Shown: positions 48,743 to 56,464, numbered from the stretch's first letter. The stretch: DNA of 64,000 bases from Sphingobacterium sp. UT-1RO-CII-1 (GCF_026711005.1 NZ_JAPPVJ010000001.1:310001-374000), one strand, 5' to 3'. Numbers and translations: made by a program. Notes: a model not told the origin generated them from the letters alone.

Positions 48743-48983
48743 TTCTGTTCAAACAAATCTATAAATGGGAAAAAGCGGTAAGCCAAACTCTTCAGGCAGG
48801 TCGTATACACCTTACCGCCACTCTTTCCCTCAATTACTAGAAAGGAGGTACAGCGGCAAATATAAAAATTAAGAACTAGAAAAGTTGTATAACAACATGC
48901 TGTTGAAAAGATATAATACAGCAAAAGAGCGATATCTCTGTCGCTCGATTATTAATGATTAACAAATTTTTAAAAATTCAAAA
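48743..48983 (+). repeat. Conserved leader element, copy C (241 bp, diverged 3' end)
   Basis: It matches the other copies to about ATACAGC, with AGAAAGGAGGT at 48839-48849 and the main stem (one end mismatch). The last 60 bp differ: instead of GTGCATTTGCAC it has GAGCGA...TCGCTC (48927-48946) at the same place. The hairpin is thus present but has another sequence. High identity resumes at the ATG. Confidence 0.8.
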
Positions 48984-49247
48984 ATGAAAAAGAAAATTTT
49001 AGGCGCAGTAGCTGTTGTAGCTATAGCCGCAGTAGCTACTTTTAATATGAATATTAATAATAACGATGAATTATCTGCTATCAGTTTGGCCAATGTGGAA
49101 GCTTTGGCAATGAATGAAACAGAGCCCGAAAAAACTAAAGGTACTGTCATTCCTTGTCATACTTATGAGAACGGAAGAATAGTAGGAATGGGTAACACTT
49201 GTGGCGGGTCTAATTCCGACAGTTGTTATTCAAATCCTTGCAACTAA
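48984..49247 (+). CDS. NVEALA peptide precursor 4
   Basis: The 87-residue precursor has the same 42-residue leader ending NVEALA. The core starts MNETEPEKTKG and has four cysteines (PC, TC, SC, PC) with Gly/Asn/Ser-rich spacing (MGNTCGGSNSDSCYSNPCN). It is the only family member with the shared leader that lacks the GG pair right after the motif. It follows leader copy C, and a strong hairpin follows its stop codon. Confidence 0.85.
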   Translation: MKKKILGAVAVVAIAAVATFNMNINNNDELSAISLANVEALAMNETEPEKTKGTVIPCHTYENGRIVGMGNTCGGSNSDSCYSNPCN

Positions 49248-49271
49248 TCGTTACCTTAACATAAAAAAGTA

Positions 49272-49295
49272 AGGGGAAGTTCTCAAACTTCCCCT
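49272..49295 (+). promoter_or_regulatory. Hairpin between peptide 4 and propeller 4
   Basis: AGGGGAAGTT and AACTTCCCCT form a perfect 10-bp stem with a 4-nt loop. It is G/C-rich, but only weakly followed by T, so it may be a partial terminator. The following 200 bp to propeller 4 contain no gene. Confidence 0.55.
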
Positions 49296-49507
49296 ATGAT
49301 CTGAACTATAAAAGAATATTTAAAATATTAAAACGAAACCAATGAATAATCAAAAATGAATACGATAAAACTAATGCTAAAATATCCAATAATTTATTAT
49401 ACACTTCCTTTATAACAAAAAAAACAATAGAATTACTAAGCCATAGCTTACAAGGAAAAAAATATTAATCAAACCAGTAAAAACACAAGACAAAAACAAT
49501 TCTATAT

Positions 49508-50701
49508 ATGATGACCAACCGTTCTTTTTTTTTTGCAATCTGTATGTTTATTACATTTCTTTTAACATCAAGTTGTAATCACCAACAAGGAGAAAAAGCT
49601 CCCGAAAATACTTTTCAATATTCAATTGATCTATTAAACAACATGAGTTTTCCCTCTAAAAATTTTGACGACCTGTTTATATGGGAAGAAATAATTCCAC
49701 TAAAGTTTGATGATGAAACAGTACTTGGAGAGATATCTAAAGTCATTAAGACGAATACGAATTATTATGTTTTTGATAGGAAAACACAAAGCTTATTTTC
49801 GTTTGACTTAAATGGAACTTGTATAAAACAATTTGGCGACAAGGGACATGGCCCTGGAGAATACATACATATTGATGATTTTTTAGTAGATAACGATAAT
49901 AACGAGTTAGTTTTACTTGGAAATGAAGGTAGGGCTGGCATTTATTTTTACGACTTAAATACGGCAGACTTTTTAAGAAAACTAAGTATCAATATTTTCC
50001 CACTTAGTTTCACAAAAGTAAATGACAGCTTTTTAGTATACACTAGTAAAAACCCTTCAGAGGAAATAATGCATGACATCTTTCTGATAAGTAAGACTGG
50101 AGAGGTACTAAAACGATATATGCCTTACGACATTGATATACCCGTTATATCCATCCAATCAGGTTTTTTAAAAAACTCAGTAAATCATACCTTTTACGCC
50201 CCACCTTATTATGAAGACATCTACAAGTTCGACGAGCAAAAGATGACCTTCACTCCATACATGCATGCAGGTATTAATAACAAATATATTGAAGAAAATA
50301 AAAATGAACCCATTAAAATTTTTAGATCTGCGGCTGCCATGGATGAATCAACCAGCTTTCTCATGAGTTGGTTTGAAACTAATGACATCAATACTTTATT
50401 GACTTTTCACAAAAACAAAGAAATAGGTATGATTATCTACAACCATTCAAGACAGGATTACTCCTACATTGCTGCAGAATCATTAGACCATGATCTGCGA
50501 TACCGGATCTTAAACATATTTAATCCACATACATTAATTGAAGCAAACAACTTAATTTTCAGTATAAACCCAGAAAGTATAGAAAAAGAAAAAAACAATA
50601 TACATAATTTCAATAGCAATTCAGCTTACAAAAAAGCTGCTAAAAACATCCACTTTGACAATAACGACATACATCATTTAGCTATAATTAAAGTGAAGTA
50701 A
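49508..50701 (+). CDS. Six-bladed beta-propeller lipoprotein 4
   Basis: The 397-residue product has a lipoprotein signal (FITFLLTSSC) and the hallmark GDKGHGPGEYIHIDDF, preceded by YYVFDRKTQSLFSFDLNGTCIKQF. This is a typical 6-bladed propeller blade pattern. It is longer than propellers 1 and 2, mostly by loops. The end (AAKNIHFDNNDIHHLAIIKVK) is less like its neighbours, so it belongs to a more distant branch. Its 260-bp distance from peptide 4 is the longest in the array. Confidence 0.75.
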   Translation: MMTNRSFFFAICMFITFLLTSSCNHQQGEKAPENTFQYSIDLLNNMSFPSKNFDDLFIWEEIIPLKFDDETVLGEISKVIKTNTNYYVFDRKTQSLFSFDLNGTCIKQFGDKGHGPGEYIHIDDFLVDNDNNELVLLGNEGRAGIYFYDLNTADFLRKLSINIFPLSFTKVNDSFLVYTSKNPSEEIMHDIFLISKTGEVLKRYMPYDIDIPVISIQSGFLKNSVNHTFYAPPYYEDIYKFDEQKMTFTPYMHAGINNKYIEENKNEPIKIFRSAAAMDESTSFLMSWFETNDINTLLTFHKNKEIGMIIYNHSRQDYSYIAAESLDHDLRYRILNIFNPHTLIEANNLIFSINPESIEKEKNNIHNFNSNSAYKKAAKNIHFDNNDIHHLAIIKVK

Positions 50702-50821
50702 TTAAAAAAAACAATCAAGTATGCGTAACTCTTGATATTCCTATACATAGGAAAAGTACAATTAAATGTAGTCTATGGTAGAACTATTGTACCTAGCATC
50801 TAAATCATTTTACAATCATTA

Positions 50822-50895
50822 TCAAAGCAAACAGACTGAAAGCCATAGTTCACTATCCCGAACCTATGATAGTGTCATATCTCTTACCTATGTAA
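50822..50895 (+). pseudogene. 3' fragment of a propeller gene
   Basis: The frame reads KANRLKAIVHYPEPMIVSYL and ends LPM-stop. It is identical at protein level and almost identical in bases to the end of propeller 2 (to 45804), and the match continues past the stop codon toward the operator. Upstream of 50820 the similarity stops at once. It is a remnant carried along when module D was copied. Confidence 0.8.
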
Positions 50896-50911
50896 AACAA
50901 AGGAAAAATAG

Positions 50912-50930
50912 TAAGAAAGAGTTGAGACTG
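50912..50930 (+). promoter_or_regulatory. Truncated operator, module D (single half-site)
   Basis: Module D reads GAGTTGAGACTGC where C and E read GAATTGAGCAAGAATTGCGRCTGC. One 11-bp repeat unit is missing and the flanks are kept. If the repeats bind the regulator, this copy should respond less. Confidence 0.5.
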
Positions 50931-51079
50931 CTAATAATTATTCTATTGCAAGGCTTTAATATATATTTATAGATGTTCTGCTTACACATATTATACTGAA
51001 TATACAGCCGGAAGCGATTGTACAGATAGAAGCCCTAATATATATGAAAATAGAACACATGAAACCATCTCAACAGCAC

Positions 51080-51309
51080 TTACTGTTGAAACAAATCTAT
51101 AAATGGGAAAAAGCGGTAAGCCAAACTCTCCAGGCAGGTCGTTTATAGATTACCGCCACTCTTCCCCTCAATTACTAGAAAGGAGGTACAGCGGCAAAGA
51201 TAAAAATTAAGAACCAGAAAAGTTGTATAACAACAAGCTGTTGAAAAGATATAATACAGCAGAGAAATATCGTGCATTTGCACATTAATCAATAATAAAT
51301 AACAAAACA
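51080..51309 (+). repeat. Conserved 230-bp leader element, copy D
   Basis: It is 230 bp to the ATG of peptide 5 with AGAAAGGAGGT at 51177-51187. The main stem has one mismatch (GCGGTAAGC against GATTACCGC). GTGCATTTGCAC is present. The gap 50702-51309 holds the propeller fragment, the truncated operator and this element. Confidence 0.85.
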
Positions 51310-51570
51310 ATGAAAAAGAAAATTTTAGGCGCAGTAGCTGTTATAGCTATAGCCGCAGTAGCTAGTTTTAATATGAATATTAATAATAACGATGAATTAT
51401 CTGCTATCAGTTTGGCCAATGTGGAGGCAATAGCGCAAAGTGAGAATGGGGGAGCGGGAAACAACGCCTGTTATAAAGGTTCTTACGACAGTACATTACC
51501 AGTGGCGCTTAAATGTTCAATAAGCTGCGACCAATATGATAGAGTTGGTGGCGAAGTTGATAAATGTTAA
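51310..51570 (+). CDS. NVEALA peptide precursor 5
   Basis: The 86-residue precursor has the shared leader with NVEAIA at 37-42 (as in peptide 3). The core begins QSENGGAGNNAC and has four cysteines (AC, KC, SC, KC-stop, the last being the C-terminal residue). A C-terminal cysteine is notable and suggests that the chain ends in a disulfide. It follows leader copy D. Confidence 0.85.
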   Translation: MKKKILGAVAVIAIAAVASFNMNINNNDELSAISLANVEAIAQSENGGAGNNACYKGSYDSTLPVALKCSISCDQYDRVGGEVDKC

Positions 51571-51577
51571 CACTAAC

Positions 51578-51609
51578 AAGCCGAATCGAGAATTAACTCT
51601 ATTCGGCTT
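51578..51609 (+). promoter_or_regulatory. Hairpin between peptide 5 and propeller 5
   Basis: AAGCCGAAT and ATTCGGCTT form a 9-bp stem immediately after the peptide stop codon. The next bases (AATCTCTC) are only mildly T-rich. It is equivalent in place to the hairpins after peptides 2-4 and 6. Confidence 0.55.
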
Positions 51610-51651
51610 AATCTCTCAAAATAACACCTTTTAACCTCACACTCACCTATT

Positions 51652-52689
51652 ATGACTTCATTAAGAACATTGGCCCTGATCTTTTCGATCTTATTAACAA
51701 TTACCCTTGTTTCTTGCACAAGTGACAAGCAATGGATTTTTATTAATCTAGAAGAAGAAGAATCAAACACATTAGAAATTAAGGAAAAAATTCTCTCTTT
51801 AAATGATGTTTTACCAATTGGACTGGAATACCAAGATTCTGTTTTATTTATCAACTTAGCAAGATCTCCTCAAGCATTAATGGCATTAAGTTTAGAGAAA
51901 AAAATGCTTATTGATTCATTTGGGAATATAGGGCAAGGTCCAGAAGAACTATTAAACCCAGAATTTACAACTCGAACTATAGACGGCTATCCAGCCCTAT
52001 ATGATATCCATACAAAAAAAATGATGAACATATTATATCAGGGAAACAATTACCTTCTAAATAACATATCAAATTTTCCAGCAGAAATTTTTCCTGCTTC
52101 TGATATTGCTTTATCACCAGACTATATCACGGGTAGAGATCTTCAGTCACCTGATTCTATGTTCTTCATTTACAATAAAAAAGATAAGGAGAAAATTAGC
52201 ATACCTTTTTACCCTACACTAAAGAATCTAAAAAGTAGAAAAGATTATTTCTTTGCGGTACGTACTGCTATCAATCAAAATAAAAACAAGGTGATTGCTG
52301 TAAATTATTTTATGAACCTAATTCATCTCTATAATCTAAAAGGTGAGCATCTTAGAAGTTTAGCGTTTTCAAAAACACCCATCCCTAATATAAATTCAAA
52401 AACAAAAGAAATAAACTTAGAAGCAGAGTACACAGGTATACAAGCTTTATTTCCATTAAAAGACTATATATATATACTCATCAAAACAAAAAATTCTCCA
52501 ACAAAACAAAACGCCATTTTAGCAAAACTAGATTGGCAAGGAACTCTCATTAAATCTTTTATCATACATCAAAACATAATAGGCGGATTCTGTATAAATG
52601 AAAATACAAGCACATTATATGCTATAACCCAAGAACTAGATCAAGATTTCCTTGAAATACACAACATAGTCTCTTACAAAATAGATTAA
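51652..52689 (+). CDS. Six-bladed beta-propeller lipoprotein 5
   Basis: The 345-residue product has a lipoprotein signal (LILTITLVSC-type, lipid cysteine about 23) and the hallmark GNIGQGPEELLNPEFTTR. The C-terminal LAKLDWQGTLIKSFIIHQNIIGGFCINENTSTLYAITQE is the family's last blade. It is clearly homologous to, but well diverged from, the other propellers, in contrast to the near-identical leaders of the peptides. Confidence 0.78.
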   Translation: MTSLRTLALIFSILLTITLVSCTSDKQWIFINLEEEESNTLEIKEKILSLNDVLPIGLEYQDSVLFINLARSPQALMALSLEKKMLIDSFGNIGQGPEELLNPEFTTRTIDGYPALYDIHTKKMMNILYQGNNYLLNNISNFPAEIFPASDIALSPDYITGRDLQSPDSMFFIYNKKDKEKISIPFYPTLKNLKSRKDYFFAVRTAINQNKNKVIAVNYFMNLIHLYNLKGEHLRSLAFSKTPIPNINSKTKEINLEAEYTGIQALFPLKDYIYILIKTKNSPTKQNAILAKLDWQGTLIKSFIIHQNIIGGFCINENTSTLYAITQELDQDFLEIHNIVSYKID

Positions 52690-52784
52690 AAATATCCCAT
52701 AATAAATAGTTGAACTTCAACAACACACGCACACAACGAACAATCAATCAGATAAGGACTTAATTCACAAGAAAATTATCAAAG

Positions 52785-52804
52785 AAGAATTGAGCAAGAA
52801 TTGC
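52785..52804 (+). promoter_or_regulatory. Operator-like direct repeat, module E
   Basis: AGAATTGAGCAAGAATTGC has two GAATTG half-sites on an 11-bp period and is identical in core to modules C and F. Confidence 0.6.
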
Positions 52805-52959
52805 GGCTGCTAATAATTATTCCATTGCAAGGCTTTAATATATATTTATAGATGTTCTTCTTGCACATATTATACTGAATATACAGCCGGAAGCGATTGT
52901 AAAGATAGAATCAGTAATCCAAATAATAATAAAACGAATGAAACCCATTTGAACACCAC

Positions 52960-53189
52960 TTACTGTTGAAACAAATCTATAAATGGGATAAAGCGGTAAG
53001 CCAAACTCTCCAGGTAGGTCGTATATAGCTTACCGCCACTCTTTCCCTCAATTACTAGAAAGGAGGTACAGCGGAAAAGATAAAAATTAAGAACCAGAAA
53101 AGTTGTATAACAACAAGCTGTTGAAAAGATATAATACAGCAGAGAAATATCGTGCATTTGCACATTAATCAATAATAAAAAACAAAACA
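52960..53189 (+). repeat. Conserved 230-bp leader element, copy E
   Basis: It is 230 bp to the ATG of peptide 6, with AGAAAGGAGGT at 53057-53067, the intact GCGGTAAGC/GCTTACCGC stem and GTGCATTTGCAC. The gap 52690-53189 contains this and the operator; the first 90 bp show nothing recognisable. Confidence 0.85.
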
Positions 53190-53444
53190 ATGAGAAAGAA
53201 AATTTTAGGCGCACTAGCTGTTGTAGCTATAGCCGCAGTAGCTACTTTTAATATGAATATTAATAATAACGATGAATTATCTGCTATCAGTTTGGCCAAT
53301 GTGGAAGCTTTGGCTATGAATGAAGGAGGTGCGCCGTGCGCTGGAGGATGCAGTCAAATTGCCTGGGGGACAAAGCAAATAATGAGGTGTGATTGTTCAA
53401 CAACAGGTTTTTTTTCAAGCTGTGAGAGATGGCAATGCAATTAA
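53190..53444 (+). CDS. NVEALA peptide precursor 6
   Basis: The 84-residue precursor has the shared leader (MRKKILGALAV...) ending NVEALA. The core starts MNEGGAPC and has six cysteines (PC, GC, RC, DC, SC, QC) in 42 residues, with the ending CERWQCN. It is the most compact six-cysteine core, reminiscent in density (not in sequence) of disulfide-rich toxins and bacteriocins. It follows leader copy E. Confidence 0.85.
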   Translation: MRKKILGALAVVAIAAVATFNMNINNNDELSAISLANVEALAMNEGGAPCAGGCSQIAWGTKQIMRCDCSTTGFFSSCERWQCN

Positions 53445-53461
53445 CAACAAATAATTAATAA

Positions 53462-53487
53462 ATAAGGGAGTGCGATAGCTCCCTTAT
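53462..53487 (+). promoter_or_regulatory. Hairpin between peptide 6 and propeller 6
   Basis: ATAAGGGAG and CTCCCTTAT form a 9-bp stem with an 8-nt loop, 16 nt before the propeller ATG. It is close enough to affect both message stability and propeller translation. Confidence 0.55.
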
Positions 53488-53502
53488 CAAAAATTCATAA
53501 GT

Positions 53503-54531
53503 ATGCGTAATTTACTAATAATTCTATTCATTGCTATTTTCACACATTCGTGCAATAATCCAGATAAAAGAATACAGAAAGATTTCCCCGAACATATCAA
53601 ACTAACTGCTACTAAAAAGATAATAAATGAGATAATTAAACCTGTTAACCTAGTTATCCATAATGATTATCTAATCATACAAAGTGAGACAATGCCTGAA
53701 AGACCTTGCTTCTTCGTATATTCACTAAGTACACTAGACTTTTTATATAGTTTCGGAGAAGTAGGCGAAAGCGAAAATGAGTTTTTATCTCCCACAATTT
53801 TTAGAAATCAAGATAGAAAATTATTTTCCATCTTCGACCAAAGAAGGCGCGATTTCAAAAGCTATGAGATTTCAGCAACAGGAGCTAGCCTTCGCAGTAG
53901 GACCAGACTTGAAGAGCCTACTCAGTTCCCTATTCAAGAAGCTTCATTTATCAACGACTCAATTTTTATGTACTTAACTGTGGATAACAATATTGTATCC
54001 TACAACATGAATTCAGCCACTATTATTGACTCTCTGAGATTTGATACTGGTATCGAAGATGATCTTGACACAAAATATAACCAGAGCTTAGATTTTTTTC
54101 ACTTTTCTAATTCGCACAATAAGATAGTAACAGCACATAATTTCATAGATCATATTTCTCTAAACAGATGTTCCGATGATGGAAAATTTGAAAATAAGGT
54201 CACAGATATAAAAAATAAAGTCACAGATATAAATAGTCAGCTAAGAAAAAACATATACCAGTATCCTTATATATATAGTACATCTGAACTTATACTAGCT
54301 CAATTTTCGGGTTATAAGTTTCAACAGCTACAGCCCTTCCCAATCAATCTAGGAAAGAGACATTTTGATTTCCAGATGGAAGTCTATGATTGGAATCTAA
54401 ATCCTAGAGCTATTTTAGAGTTTGATAATAACATATTACGTTGTGAAATTGATGAGAAATCAAAAAAAATAATAACATGGGATCCATTAGAAGATTTTGA
54501 GCACCTGTTAGTGTACACATATGACTTCTAA
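53503..54531 (+). CDS. Six-bladed beta-propeller lipoprotein 6
   Basis: The 342-residue product has a lipoprotein signal (FIAIFTHSC) and the family organisation. The hallmark is altered to GEVGESENEFLSPTIF, so the usual G-P pair is lost. VYSLSTLDFLYSF and MEVYDWNLNPRAILEFDNNILR mark an early and the last blade. The 3' end overlaps the start of the degenerate peptide gene 7 by 11 bp. Confidence 0.75.
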   Translation: MRNLLIILFIAIFTHSCNNPDKRIQKDFPEHIKLTATKKIINEIIKPVNLVIHNDYLIIQSETMPERPCFFVYSLSTLDFLYSFGEVGESENEFLSPTIFRNQDRKLFSIFDQRRRDFKSYEISATGASLRSRTRLEEPTQFPIQEASFINDSIFMYLTVDNNIVSYNMNSATIIDSLRFDTGIEDDLDTKYNQSLDFFHFSNSHNKIVTAHNFIDHISLNRCSDDGKFENKVTDIKNKVTDINSQLRKNIYQYPYIYSTSELILAQFSGYKFQQLQPFPINLGKRHFDFQMEVYDWNLNPRAILEFDNNILRCEIDEKSKKIITWDPLEDFEHLLVYTYDF

Positions 54532-54754
54532 TAACAGAAAGTTAATCATATCAACACCTCTACTATTACAAATAACTGTAAAACAAACTCTTTTGAGGAA
54601 AAAAAATAAAAAAATCACCAGTATAGCTAATATAGAAGTTATTCTAATGAACAACAGCAACGAAAGTATAGGTTGTGCAAACAACTGGTCAAGTGCATAT
54701 TGTGACAGTTATTCACTTACTAATGGACAAACGTGTAGTTTATATTATTGTTAA
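54521..54754 (+). CDS. Degenerate NVEALA-like peptide precursor 7
   Basis: The 77-residue frame has a basic and hydrophobic N-terminal part (NRKLIISTPLLLQITV) and ITSIANIEVILMNNSNES, which aligns with AISLANVEALAMNES of the other leaders. The tail has four cysteines (GC, YC, TC, YC at the end). No conserved leader DNA precedes it and it overlaps propeller 6 by 11 bp. The A-L-A site is changed to V-I-L, so cleavage there is unlikely. It is either a decaying or a strongly diverged member. A terminator-like hairpin follows. Confidence 0.55.
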   Translation: MTSNNRKLIISTPLLLQITVKQTLLRKKNKKITSIANIEVILMNNSNESIGCANNWSSAYCDSYSLTNGQTCSLYYC

Positions 54755-54763
54755 CACTACCAG

Positions 54764-54800
54764 TACAGTCGTCTCTTTAATAGAGATGACTGTATTTTTT
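54764..54800 (+). terminator. Terminator after peptide 7
   Basis: TACAGTCGTCTCT and AGAGATGACTGTA form a 13-bp stem with one G-U pair and a TTAAT loop, followed by TTTTTTATAA. This is a convincing intrinsic terminator. Confidence 0.75.
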
Positions 54801-54915
54801 ATAAAACCAATTACCACTTACATGGTAATTATTGTTTAAAAGTTCACCTATATCACCTATATATTTGACAAATCTGTTCTTTCATCTATGAGGAAGTGGA
54901 CCAACATTTTAAAAC

Positions 54916-55962
54916 ATGAAGAATATACAATATCTAAAGTTTTTTATCAGCATTAGCTTATTAATAACCCTTTTTTCCTGCAATAATAAAAATCAAGATG
55001 TGCAAGAACTGCTAAAAAATGCAATTCCAGCTCAAAGTAAAGAAATTGAGATTGATTTTCTGTTAGGAAAACCTTCCCAAATAGCTCTTTTCGACCAAAC
55101 ACTAATTATTGCCGATAACATGGAAGAAAAACTATTAACATTCTATGATATCAGGGAAAACAGATTTTTAGGTAGACAAGTCCAAGTGGGGCAAGGACCA
55201 AATGAAGTTATTCCACCAATACTGCTATCAAGAACAAGTGAAAGTAATAATCTTTCTATTTTACAACGCCAAAGTGGTAAATATTTAGTGTACAATATAG
55301 ATAGTATTTTAAATGGAGATTTAGAACCGAGCAACTCTTTGGAATTAGGAATTGCGGATAGGATTACTCAAACAGGCGACGGTTTTATTACTACTGGCCC
55401 CTATAATGAAGGCTCTATCAGAATATTCGACAACAAGGGAAATATAGTGAAAAATCAGAATATTTATCCTCAATACATCAAAGAGTTGAGTGAAAGAGAA
55501 AGTCAATATGTGTTTGCACAAGGACATATTGCGTATAATAAGGAACATAAAGTTTTAGCCTTTGCTTCATATTTTTTAGGCGATCTGGCTTTCTATAAAC
55601 TTAGCGGAGATTCTCTACAGCAATTAAAACAGCTTGATTTCAGTCTTTCTAATACTTTACGTAATCGAATTACAAATTCAAACGAGGTAGGACAGATAAT
55701 GGACAAAGATTTAGAGTATTTTTCCGATATCTATGCTACAACAAATTATTTCTACTTATTGTATACGGGCATATCTAGAAAAGACAAAAACTCCATTTCC
55801 AAAAGCTATATTTTTAAATTTTCCGCCGAAGGAGAACTGATGACCACTTATAAAACTGACCGGAAAATTATATCGTTTTGTGCTAAAAATGATGACAAAA
55901 AAGGCTATGCATTAGCATTATCACCAGACATGGACTATATTCTCGTGGAAATAGATCTGTAA
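54916..55962 (+). CDS. Six-bladed beta-propeller lipoprotein 7
   Basis: The 348-residue product has a lipoprotein signal (FISISLLITLFSC) and the hallmark QVGQGPNEVIPPILLSR. The C-terminal SYIFKFSAEGELMTTYKTDRKIISF is the family's last blade. It follows a terminator without an NVEALA gene or leader element directly in front, so it may have its own promoter in 54801-54915 or partner the degenerate peptide 7. Confidence 0.77.
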   Translation: MKNIQYLKFFISISLLITLFSCNNKNQDVQELLKNAIPAQSKEIEIDFLLGKPSQIALFDQTLIIADNMEEKLLTFYDIRENRFLGRQVQVGQGPNEVIPPILLSRTSESNNLSILQRQSGKYLVYNIDSILNGDLEPSNSLELGIADRITQTGDGFITTGPYNEGSIRIFDNKGNIVKNQNIYPQYIKELSERESQYVFAQGHIAYNKEHKVLAFASYFLGDLAFYKLSGDSLQQLKQLDFSLSNTLRNRITNSNEVGQIMDKDLEYFSDIYATTNYFYLLYTGISRKDKNSISKSYIFKFSAEGELMTTYKTDRKIISFCAKNDDKKGYALALSPDMDYILVEIDL

Positions 55963-56137
55963 TAAAACATACTAACTCCTGCATCATAATGAATATTTCA
56001 CATGTTATAACTCAATGAATATTTCCATAAAATATAAATATATAATCTCTTACAAGAGTAATTAAAATTTTACTCTAATCAATTTGGAATAATACATCAT
56101 CTTTTTTGATCACATTTGCAATACGCTATTAATCGGG

Positions 56138-56200
56138 TGCCTAAAAGCTAAAATCACTCATCCAAAGCCTATGATAGTTTCCTATCTCTTACCTATATAA
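56138..56200 (+). pseudogene. Diverged 3' fragment of a propeller gene
   Basis: The frame reads CLKAKITHPKPMIVSYLLPI-stop, matching the last residues of propeller 2 (LKAIVHYPEPMIVSYLLPM). It is followed directly by the operator sequence, as at 50822-50895, so it is the left end of another copied module. Confidence 0.7.
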
Positions 56201-56223
56201 AATCATAAGAAAAAGATGAAGGA

Positions 56224-56241
56224 AGAATTGAGCAAGAATTG
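56224..56241 (+). promoter_or_regulatory. Operator-like direct repeat, truncated module F
   Basis: GAATTGAGCAAGAATTGC is intact here, but the leader behind it is broken off near 56337, so it no longer drives a complete peptide gene. Confidence 0.55.
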
Positions 56242-56337
56242 CATCCACTAATAATTATTCTATTGCAAGGCTTTAACATAAATTTATAAATATGTTCTAC
56301 TTGCACACGCCATATTAGATATACAACTAGGAGCGAG
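56242..56337 (+). repeat. Truncated leader element, copy F
   Basis: It shares with copies B-E the stretch from the operator through TATTGCAAGGCTTTAACATA and the ATATACA...GGAGCGA region, and then stops. The 230-bp structured part and the NVEALA leader codons are missing. Confidence 0.65.
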
Positions 56338-56344
56338 AAGAGGA

Positions 56345-56449
56345 ACTACTAATTATTTTGGTCTAAAATGTGGAACCAGTTATTGTGAAGGTTTCCAATA
56401 TTTTAAATCAGTATCAAGTACTTCTCGTCGTACACTGCGGAGTTCATAA
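56345..56449 (+). pseudogene. Possible orphan tail of a lost NVEALA peptide
   Basis: Directly behind the broken leader a frame reads TNYFGLKCGTSYCEGFQYFK and on to a stop at 56447-56449, with two cysteines and no start codon. Its place, and the hairpin after it, match the core of a peptide gene whose leader was deleted. The match is by context, not by sequence, so this is tentative. Confidence 0.4.
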
Positions 56450-56464
56450 TTTTGTAAGCATCAA

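Noticed and set aside
50775..50972. 65-codon plus-strand frame
   Set aside because: It runs out of frame over the propeller 2 fossil and the operator and has no signal peptide or family similarity.
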